Below are positions 17,801 through 23,562 of a DNA stretch of 51,970 nucleotides, in pieces (position 1 is the stretch's first letter; every line of letters starts with the position of its first letter). Under the pieces are notes generated by a model. It was not told the origin of the DNA. It saw only the letters and a list, made by a program, of their open reading frames with translations, and made no database searches. Both the position numbers and the translations under genes were made by a program. The DNA is from a virus, in the IMG/VR virus record IMGVR_UViG_3300010883_000045, positions 1-51,970 of that record. The stretch is one strand, 5' to 3'.

Positions 17801-20800
17801 CTGGCAGCTTTCTGCTCGGGCGTCTGGGTCTTCTTGCGATTGCCGGGCCGCTTGACAGGCTTCTTTTCTTCTGGCAGCTTGCCGGCTTCTTCCTGTGCCG
17901 CGAACGCTTCTTCAATCTTCGCGGCTATCTCATCTTCGGTAAGCTCGGGGGCAAGGAGTATCTGCCGGCCCTTCTTCGTCCACTTCGCGGGATCCAGGTA
18001 ATCACGGAACAAGAACGCCCGCCGCGGCGTTTTTTTTTCCGAGACTCCCCAAAATTCCTCCCCGATATCGGCATTGACTTGCTCGATTGCTTTCTCGACC
18101 TGCCCTTCGCTAGCGTCGTACTTGTCTTGCAGCATGCGAGCCAATTCAGCTTCGGGGAGGATGTAGGCACGATTGGGCTTGCCTCTTTTGGTAGTCCCTT
18201 CCGCCCCATCCAGTAAGGCAATGACGCCCTTCTGGTGCAGGACATGCACAGCCTCATATACCGCACGCGGGTGATCCGCGAGGAGATCATCTAAGTCTTG
18301 GTATGTAATCGGGCCTTCCCTTAGCCGGTCCAGCGTTTGGGGGATGCCCGCCTTTAGCTCTGCTAATTCGCGGGCAAGGCGATCCCAAGAGCCTATGCCC
18401 TTCACCCCGTAGTCCTCCATCGCCCTCTTGGCAACCTCGAACTTCGTTTTTTTCTTTGACCCGATCTTGGGAAGCTCCGCCGCCTTCATTATCTTGCGGA
18501 ACCACTTCGGACCTGTGGCCCCGACTTTGCCGAGCTTCTTCTTGCCCCGCCGCCTTTCACTGATCTCCTTTGTTTCGGCATCTCCCGCAATCCCCCAATG
18601 CGTGATGCCTTCCTCCTCAACGCGGGCCATCAAGGACTGCACCTTCGGCACGCCGCCGCCAAGCAAGTGAATCGGGTGTTTGACCCCATGCTTGCTGCCC
18701 ATGTCTTTCAACAGTTGGACAACTTCATCTTCGTTCCAAGCGGCAGCGTTAAACGGTATCCCTAATGTGTATTCCTCGTTTAGTTCCTCGGGGTAGTAGT
18801 CGGTCAGGTCGGCCAGCTGGGTGGAAATCGTCTGCTCCCCACCCCTGCCCTTCTGCACGGGCATGATGATGGTTACGCCGCTATCAAAGAACTTCTCAAA
18901 CTCCTTGCGGAACGGACCCCGCAACAACTTTTCGTTGGCCTCTGGATCCCCGATGACGTCGGGAGCGACCAGGGAAACATTATGCCGCTTGTCACGATCA
19001 ACGTGGTTGACCAGTTCGCCATAGCGGAATAATGCCTTAGCCCAGTCAACTTGCTGTTTCTTCTTGAAGGCTGAGTAGGATCCCGAATCAATGAACACCT
19101 TGCCGCCCGAGTTGGCGTAGTTCACTAGCTCTGTGCGGACTGTTTCGGACAAACCGAGCCATACTGAAACGCCAACAGGCTTGCCTTCGGCAATGTGTGC
19201 TCGTATCTCCGTAGGTGATCTGGAAAGGCCACTGGCGTAGCTGACGCCTTCCGGTTCTTCGATTGTTTCCTTGACGGGCCGGAACTCGCCAGTAGACGTG
19301 TCATACACGCCGACCACGTACTTGTTCGGTATAGAGCCAGACCGTGTAGGACTCAAGGAATGTGTTTTATGCTCGGCAAATGGCACATCCATAAGGAGGA
19401 CAAACGGGCCAAAGTCTCCCCTTGTAAATGCCCCAGTTTTGCCCCTGGCGATTACGTCAGCGACTTCTTCGGGCGTCTGGAACGCATCGGTCGAGCCGCC
19501 TACATCGCCACGTTTGCCGTAGTTGAAATCCTGCCCGCCTTCGACCACATTAGATACAGTGTTCGGATTCCCAAAGAAGTGCGTCAGCCGCACGCTCCCC
19601 TCAGTGATCGGGGGTAGCTTAGCCGCGATCTCCTTGGCATCGCCGGTCTGGAATCTCTTGGGCTTATCAATCGCCTCAACGACCGCTTCCTTGAGCGTCA
19701 TCCCCTTACCGTCGTTGGCGGCCTTGAGATACTGCCCGTAATACTGCGGCCCCCATCGCGTTTCCTCATGCCGAACAATTTCATCGACAGCACCGGCCGC
19801 ATCCATGTCGCCCGTCCAGCGGCTTACTACGTCGGCAATGTGCCGCTTTCCATCGGCAGGGTTCTTGTCTACGCCGCGTTTCGTCCGCAGCTCACCCTTG
19901 TCAGCACGCATCTTGTCGCGGAGTGCGTCGAGGCTACTGGCCCTTATCTCTGCGTCGTCGTAGCCGGCGTCGTTGAGATACTTCCGCTCTTCTTTGGAAA
20001 GGACTCGGTTGTAAGGCTGTATCTCTGGCACGGTGGGCTTGGCTTGCGGGACCTTGCCGGGCCGCTTCTGCGGGGCTTTCTTTACATCGTAAGCTAACGG
20101 GAAAACAAGAGTACCATCCTCAAGTCGTGCGGTGAGATTGTTTGGTCTTTCTCCGACCGACTCTTCGATGGTCGCTGTAGATCCGCCCGGGAGTATGACG
20201 CGATCGCCAACCTTGTACGTGCCCGCTTCAATAATTTCCCTGGATCGCTGCCGGCGTAGTCCAGGTGATAAGATTTCTTCGATCCCCCCTGCCTCGTCCT
20301 CTTCTTCAACCTGCTCGCCACGCGGATCATCCTCGGCCTGCAGCTCAATGTCGCCTAGCTGCTCTTCGGTGAACGTAGCTGGCTGTATCTCTGGCACGGT
20401 GGGCTTGGCTTGCGGGACCTTGCCGGGCCGCTTCCCCGGCTTGCTGGGATGAACGCGGGCCTTCACTTCGGATGCGGGAAGGTCGAGGGCTTTGGCGACG
20501 TTGTCAATGACGCCTTCGTTGATCTCACGGCCCTGAACGTCCATCTCATTAAAAATGACATCGACAGCACGACGCTTTGCTTTTGTGGTCAACGCATCCA
20601 GGGGAACTCGTTGCTTAATGACCCCTTCAGCATCCTTCTCCACTTTGATGCCAAGATCATCTAGCTTGGATTCAGAAAACACCAGGGGAGCCATGCCGCC
20701 CTGGTTTTGCAGGCGTACCCTCGCAGCTTGGCCAGGGCCACGATTCACGAAGATTCCGACATCGTCTACGTTGTATGCGGGGTCAAGCCGGCCATCACCG

Positions 20801-23562
20801 TCAACGGCTACCGCAACGAGTGCATCGCCGGCCATGACATGGCCAAAGCCTTCGTCTCCAAAGTCGTCCGCTTTCCAACCGTTTATGTCAAAGAACTGCC
20901 TGCCCTCTGCGGCGGCAGCCTGCTTGTGTGCCTGGTCTTTCTCTAGCCCCTTTCGCCGCCCGCTTATTTTCGCCAAGAGAAGTTTTTTTTCTTCTTCGTC
21001 TATCTCCTGATCCTGACGAATAAACTTCTCGGCATTGTCGAGCTGATCTATGGCGTCATCGACGGGCAGGGTGTTGATGTCATTCTCGACGATCCTTGCC
21101 GCTTCCTGCCACTTCCCCGGCTTGATGGGAATTTTAACCCGACCTTTTCCAGTTATCCCCGATTTCTCGCTAGGTGTGACAGTGTCAGTGACAGGTGCCG
21201 GCGGAGCAGCTTCGGTAATTATCTGGTCCTTCGGTATTTTCAGCAGCTCATTGCCGCCGCGGCCCTTCACGCGGATAGAGACCGATTCGCCCTCATCACG
21301 CCGCACCTTACCAGTGACCGCTTTGCCCGTAGAGGGATGCGTGTATTGCACCGTCTCGCCAGTCTCGTAGGTAATGTCGAACGGAGCTTGCGAGGCATCG
21401 GCCGCCGCGTCGGATCGCTGCTGTGCTGCTACTGCCTCTTGCTCACTGGCCCGGCCGGCCAGGTTCTCGCGTAATGAAGGACCTTTTGGCATCGGTAGTT
21501 CTTCAGGCGACAACGGCCGTGTCGGCGGTTGAGAACCAGGAACAAGTCGTTCCGATACATAAGTCTTCCAATCCTCTGCTGTTTGGGGGCGAACATGCTG
21601 CAGATCCTCCGCGAATTCCTCGGGAGTAAGTGGCCTTTCGTTTGCCGGGTTGCTTAGCGTTTCCCACGCTTCCTTGACATCGTCAGGCAGGGCATATGGC
21701 TGATCCTTAATCATCTGCAGGACGTCGTCTGCATACTCCTGTGCTTCCACATCTTCTGGAGAAGCAACGTCACCTGGTTCGACGCCGACATCTTTGAGTA
21801 CGTTCGTGGCGATCTTCTCAGCGGCGACCTGGTCGGTAGCTGATGGCTTGGGATAGCCAGGGCCAGGTAGGTCGGGTGCAGACGGATCGCTCGGCGGGCC
21901 AGGCGGGCCAGGCGGGCCAGGCGGAGCATCAGCGGGCTGATCGCCGACAAGTTTTCTTACTATAGCGGCACCCGTTCTGGCGATAGCTGGAGCAGCAAAG
22001 CCACCGAACTCCGTGGAAATCTGATAGAGCCCCCTCTTCATGCGTTCCAGATCGCCCGAGAGAACATCCCCCGTGGCACCGTAATCATCTTCGATCCCTA
22101 TGACGCCTCGTAGGATTTCGCCAAAGCGCTCTTCGCCAACTTCCTCAATCAGGCCATCGAAACCGCCTACCTTAAAGACATCGTCGATATGCTGGACCGT
22201 CGCACCATCCAGCTTGAGCGCTTTCGTAACTGCATCCTTGACTTTCTTAGCTGCCCCCTTCGCACCGAGTTTCTTGCCAATGATCCCCAGCACATCGCCG
22301 ATCGACTCGCCAGACATTTCAGAAAAGGCTTCAACGTAGGTATCGCCGAAACCCTTAACGAGAGCTGCAGCAAAATCCTCGCCTTTTTCGCGGGTCTCGA
22401 TGTAGGCACGCCCGCCAGTGATGCCATCCTCTGTTTCCGTGGGAGGCGTAGAATCCCAACGATCAACTTTTAGGATTTCAGGATCTAGCTTGTCGCCCAT
22501 TCTCTGCACAGTGCTTTCAACAACCATGTCAGGCATGAACACTGCACGCGGGGCAGCGTTGATCGCAGCTCCGCCGAGCTTGCTTACTGCCCCAGCAGCT
22601 TTGAACCCTGCTCGACCGAGCTTATCGAAGCCCCGCTTCTTCATGTGCTTGGCCATCATCTTCTTGATGCCGACCTTGAGTGCCGCCTGGGCACCAGCCT
22701 TCGTGCCGAGACCAACAGCAGAAGTCATGCCGCCCGATGCCGCAAACCCTGCCATGAAACCCGGGATCTCGGCAGCTAAGTTAAAGACGATCTGCCCCCA
22801 CCCGCGTTCGTCGATGTTCTTTTGCTGCTGCGTCAGTCCCATGACGACGTTAAAGTCACGCTCGGTTGCATAGCCGGCGTCGATACGCCTCAGTGAGTTA
22901 GCAAGCTCCTCGTAGTTGTTCAGGACCATGGCCGTTCCCACTAACGGAACCTTGCCCAACGTCCATTCAACCCAATCTTCGTCGAAGTCGCCCTTCTCAG
23001 CTCGCTTTTGAGCACTGGTGATCCACTTGTCGTAGTTGACCGCCCGCTCGTCGTCCATTTGCAGGCGAGTCCGCTCATGCCGGTCCCAGATGTTCTTCTC
23101 AACTGCCCACCGGCTATACTCGGGCGTGCTTTCCTGGGGCGGGGCGATTGGGAACGGAGCTGCATCTGGGTCAAGCGGAGCGGCTTCTGGCACCGGCGTA
23201 AGCAGCTTTCGTTCCCGGGCCGGCTCGGGCTCGGGCGGTGCTTCTGGCGGAGGCGGTGCATAGCCGGCCTCGGGAGGAACGTAATCGTCCGGCCGTGGCG
23301 GCGGCGGAGGAGGCGGGGCCTGCGAGTCTGCGAGTGCCAGCATCTCTTCAGGCGTAGTCATTTGCGGGGGCGGCACTTCTTCTGGCTGGGCCGCCTCATC
23401 AGGTAGCGGTGCCTGCAACGCTGGTGGCTCCACCGTTGGCGGAGCGACAACCGGAGCGTACTGCTGCATCAGTTCGTCGAACGTCAGCGTGCCGTCGTCG
23501 GATTCTCCGGGCGGCGGACTGTCGAGCGTAGCCATCAGGTCATCGAAGCTGAGCACACTCAT
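8803..23562 (-). CDS. Giant polyvalent virion protein: ART-like, TGT/DpdA-like, DNA methyltransferase, SBNO helicase, zincin
   Basis: 4,919 residues, more than twice P1 DarB. The ATG overlaps the preceding virion gene (ATGA). Order: two FD[D/E]LM motifs and Pro-rich tail (1-150); Gly/Ala helical region (about 190-540); collagen-like PGPPGPPGPP (about 550); SH3-like modules; ART-like domain with VRLTHFFGN (about 1324); TGT/DpdA-like barrel with IDSGSYSAF (about 1491), MPVQKGR, LLGGGVP and HWGIAGD (about 1655); winged helix; N6-adenine methyltransferase with LEPSAGMGG (2334) and NPPF (2400); Gly/Thr/Pro linker; Strawberry-notch-type helicase with GDGTGVGK (2747), DEAH (2863) and GLGRSHRSNQ (about 3263), plus its LLPIW C-terminal domain; zincin HELGH (4078-4082); hydrophobic helices (about 4265-4550). 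DarB-type proteins are packaged and ejected to protect incoming DNA. That role here is inferred from homology and from its place at the end of the virion operon. Confidence 0.85.
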   Translation of the reverse strand: MSVLSFDDLMATLDSPPPGESDDGTLTFDELMQQYAPVVAPPTVEPPALQAPLPDEAAQPEEVPPPQMTTPEEMLALADSQAPPPPPPPRPDDYVPPEAGYAPPPPEAPPEPEPARERKLLTPVPEAAPLDPDAAPFPIAPPQESTPEYSRWAVEKNIWDRHERTRLQMDDERAVNYDKWITSAQKRAEKGDFDEDWVEWTLGKVPLVGTAMVLNNYEELANSLRRIDAGYATERDFNVVMGLTQQQKNIDERGWGQIVFNLAAEIPGFMAGFAASGGMTSAVGLGTKAGAQAALKVGIKKMMAKHMKKRGFDKLGRAGFKAAGAVSKLGGAAINAAPRAVFMPDMVVESTVQRMGDKLDPEILKVDRWDSTPPTETEDGITGGRAYIETREKGEDFAAALVKGFGDTYVEAFSEMSGESIGDVLGIIGKKLGAKGAAKKVKDAVTKALKLDGATVQHIDDVFKVGGFDGLIEEVGEERFGEILRGVIGIEDDYGATGDVLSGDLERMKRGLYQISTEFGGFAAPAIARTGAAIVRKLVGDQPADAPPGPPGPPGPPSDPSAPDLPGPGYPKPSATDQVAAEKIATNVLKDVGVEPGDVASPEDVEAQEYADDVLQMIKDQPYALPDDVKEAWETLSNPANERPLTPEEFAEDLQHVRPQTAEDWKTYVSERLVPGSQPPTRPLSPEELPMPKGPSLRENLAGRASEQEAVAAQQRSDAAADASQAPFDITYETGETVQYTHPSTGKAVTGKVRRDEGESVSIRVKGRGGNELLKIPKDQIITEAAPPAPVTDTVTPSEKSGITGKGRVKIPIKPGKWQEAARIVENDINTLPVDDAIDQLDNAEKFIRQDQEIDEEEKKLLLAKISGRRKGLEKDQAHKQAAAAEGRQFFDINGWKADDFGDEGFGHVMAGDALVAVAVDGDGRLDPAYNVDDVGIFVNRGPGQAARVRLQNQGGMAPLVFSESKLDDLGIKVEKDAEGVIKQRVPLDALTTKAKRRAVDVIFNEMDVQGREINEGVIDNVAKALDLPASEVKARVHPSKPGKRPGKVPQAKPTVPEIQPATFTEEQLGDIELQAEDDPRGEQVEEEDEAGGIEEILSPGLRRQRSREIIEAGTYKVGDRVILPGGSTATIEESVGERPNNLTARLEDGTLVFPLAYDVKKAPQKRPGKVPQAKPTVPEIQPYNRVLSKEERKYLNDAGYDDAEIRASSLDALRDKMRADKGELRTKRGVDKNPADGKRHIADVVSRWTGDMDAAGAVDEIVRHEETRWGPQYYGQYLKAANDGKGMTLKEAVVEAIDKPKRFQTGDAKEIAAKLPPITEGSVRLTHFFGNPNTVSNVVEGGQDFNYGKRGDVGGSTDAFQTPEEVADVIARGKTGAFTRGDFGPFVLLMDVPFAEHKTHSLSPTRSGSIPNKYVVGVYDTSTGEFRPVKETIEEPEGVSYASGLSRSPTEIRAHIAEGKPVGVSVWLGLSETVRTELVNYANSGGKVFIDSGSYSAFKKKQQVDWAKALFRYGELVNHVDRDKRHNVSLVAPDVIGDPEANEKLLRGPFRKEFEKFFDSGVTIIMPVQKGRGGEQTISTQLADLTDYYPEELNEEYTLGIPFNAAAWNEDEVVQLLKDMGSKHGVKHPIHLLGGGVPKVQSLMARVEEEGITHWGIAGDAETKEISERRRGKKKLGKVGATGPKWFRKIMKAAELPKIGSKKKTKFEVAKRAMEDYGVKGIGSWDRLARELAELKAGIPQTLDRLREGPITYQDLDDLLADHPRAVYEAVHVLHQKGVIALLDGAEGTTKRGKPNRAYILPEAELARMLQDKYDASEGQVEKAIEQVNADIGEEFWGVSEKKTPRRAFLFRDYLDPAKWTKKGRQILLAPELTEDEIAAKIEEAFAAQEEAGKLPEEKKPVKRPGNRKKTQTPEQKAASLKKRIATLKRNGTLDDSDVKLLEDKLDADLGSVGGVFNEAERRAAEHNVKQQEDRDQFTTVFGRNSDKLVARARRSEGDAAGVKNFDVQVAPLRDDPSIAPTIYGLADRLGDGDIENGLWEVLKGGVAQFKLKKADDFLPDVMEEARAGLKDEPYEETEGDTDFQFGANVKDEPIKPGGKTKLGDAAQKARGEAKDSLQDLRDALGEEGFFGSTPINPKIVSAVARSVAKSIKAGVLTFAEFLETVINEFGVTMTRKIRSELEQGWTFAGGIVGDGVLDKANPTVTSQLMLASWVEGKLNENDEAIGSPDFFQAANEMFGGTRSEGKYGDSEAYDALELGVNKYIRNTLAIQPTGTAEQAKESIAILEKLGKRLPKHKTRTGEKDTLQQFSTPPAYGFLAAWALNLSENSVVLEPSAGMGGLAVHAINSGADVYTNEIDKARAGPLSALSPEKVFTEDAEQIAAILPDQMPPITDAIMNPPFSRAGRRMGNKIQTGTDRKHIDQVLKLLPDGGRVSAIVGAGLHGRGKGFDNWLADLPYAVVADVEIGRDVYKGYGTTFPTRLLVIDKKPGDNVDRVTGSVATLAEAVDLLEGVRNARSERISDKGTEEVPGSEGTASRPGTPTGVVGTSQPAEPGAVPSEPVSGTASGTTPATGRPGGTTGTGSPGGSGTSVRRPGGRRPGRRGQPSTTGDTSGREPVRKPAGEDTEPTSTRGKLDVKPLKVSAAEKTTVGILDDSTYQPYQPSVIVEGSTTHPASLVESAAMAAISSPKPTYAPRINQETVKGYVTEGGVHVGISDIQLEAVVNAGQAHEQMLPDGKRRGFMIGDGTGVGKAREIAGIIQDNFNRGRTKAVWVSKNDKLLKPAKEEWEKVGGHHKEVFPHNKSTKSGASIDKSDGILFTTYSTLRTTASTQAIAAGNVLSRVDQIVEWFGEDYDGVIVFDEAHQMQSGITSGTGLSRKEASSQALAGIDLQDRLPLARIVYLSATSATEVSNLAYATRLGLWGEDTAFETRDKFIAAIAAGGVGAMEQTAGDMKAMGMYLARNISFNDGTKKGKVEYERLEHKLTPSQTTAYSKMADAWQVVYTNIEEALGTTGQTGRAASQARSQFRAAQLRFGNSVITSMQTPVVIQAIEADMAAGRSSIVQLTNTNEAALTRAIGRQAGEETEEDLEALDLSPGYILMDYLERSFPTQQYETYIDANGNERTRPVVDSQGKPVHNPEAVAAKERLLDELSGAMESAGQGALDMIIEHFGADNVAEITGRSERLVHDKDGKLIRQKRKPANLESDANDFMDGEKRILIFSEAGGTGASYHADLSRKNQQKRHHYLLQAGWRADVAIQGLGRSHRSNQAQAPKFFLIQTNLKGQKRFISTIARRLGQLGALTKGERKAGESGVFSAADNLESTEARAALASLFHAMLRGETGAYDMEFLNTRMGLKLLNEDGTVKAQWPTIQQFLNRVLTLGVEQQNEFYEMFDQRVIAHTEAAIEGGTLDQGMETVKADSITKVSEEVVYTHETGSETKHVVMSVGKKTKPVGWEEMLEATADRNNGYVRSAKTGRVAIIRGTGVTDQDRHGNMTERLKLLYPTSYSYSTAAKLEGDNWTRVDEKVARKNWGEQVANTPAMQHEEMHIISGVLLPIWNKLPATHPQVRRLLTDDGEHILGRHIDEDDVYEVLTRLGVAVDAPQLTPQEAFTLIFDDGGSITLANDWQIKRVRAEGETSIEIVGPTAEDFDPLETKGAFRRRIDYRVRHFVPTDESGVRVLEQLINDNAIIGVRRGSRRSTDQDQPAATTPTPRPPIRPGRKAKGARREPDLAGAMESLEAAGEADRIPMKGYGPVGAARKKPKDFSAPSSTPGVMGKVIPIEEDVGRLRAVQQEVLKAINPPKVSKISETAEQINREAFARTSQAKTALFHELRKYRRYMRKLNRKQVVDFIDAVEHGPKEVAKLKDKKLRELAVVFREMLDDLRGRVQKLGYLSKFDEYYFPHAWKLGQQDKAREFMGQARAPLSGSKAFLKKRTIPTFREGVEQRQLEPVSWNPVDMVYSKAGEILKFLEANAIIEGHGRAGLTQFVYEKSKPPADWVKINDPLFTIFAKPWVEVDEHFDALLIEQLDSFATSIGVSHERLMKLPGGALGQASRDGKITTKFGSTEGTYIHELGHQLGYKYNLFEWMLQQKEGSYRTITKGPRAGQQEFREERSSIDNRKKIKEQWRALALARLDAEKDVTDSRRRYILKEAEKEAVLLEAYIHAPDLMKKIAPDVHTLYEKFLNAHSELKPLLGIRPSLTRGTSTGQVPVPGVTTLGHYYMPENAARLLNNHLSPGFWQHPHAGVRGAYGATRAVGNSVNQAQLFSLFHATFATISTPATYTGQALRNLSTFQPRMMVKGIGQLALAATVVGPMLKLATSGAELRKKGFHKRAEQITDKYIAKMVEAAAVGGFHAEADAFYFNQSPDRISKLLETMLNDPSLAKTVGSAVRLPFTTISAALEAGMKPMMQHYVPALKAGMFQMLVEDEMERLGTQDLSDATLKRMLTKATDSVDNRLGQLPYDNLFWNRYLKDLAMISTRAVGWNLGFIREYVIGPVYDLATTKQRLAEGDAVVSLRMGEFFGSVFYIGAVGAILQYVMTGVPPEELKDYYFPKTGGTRPDGSPARLSLPDYARDYISYLTRPLTTLQHKTHPLIGIMSELAHNQDYFGNEIKNEDDPWVQQFKDTAEHVGKALLPFSVKQYEEYRKDNVAPVKAAVLSTFGIGVAPGYISKSSAQILMGQMLAERRMEGSRDKQAKERSELRREAIKRMREHRSLVDLNLYDTFNEDAMKRMRREASRPWFTVNFERLTTQEAFNVYMIATDKERNESALLLAKKFFQHESDHTDRSQDDWRAMSDIFRELWPDLRQRAKREDSDKFLDVLYDVSKVVASEMGHPRKIKGESDSEYAGRVEDFIAWHNQLSRFITELSGYAPLRDALRKGSFKRKLSPRKGETHQDYRDRVDRTKVRWRE
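20015..20434. repeat. Exact 54-bp direct repeat inside the giant gene (20015-20068 and 20381-20434)
   Basis: Both copies begin GGCTGTATCTCTGGCACGGT and are identical over 54 bases. On the coding strand each encodes KRPGKVPQAKPTVPEIQP, a Pro/Lys linker flanking an SH3-like module. The identity at DNA level points to recent duplication or gene conversion of the 366-bp unit, and recombination between copies would delete in frame (366 is divisible by 3). Confidence 0.9.
21171..21236. repeat. Copy A of a 66-bp dispersed direct repeat (within the giant gene)
   Basis: 64 of 66 bases match 49098-49163, same orientation. It starts TAGGTGTGACAGTGTCAGTG and contains the small palindrome TGACA-G-TGTCA. 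Here it encodes the segment PKDQIITEAAPPAPVTDTVT of the giant protein, a linker after an SH3-like module. Confidence 0.92.
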
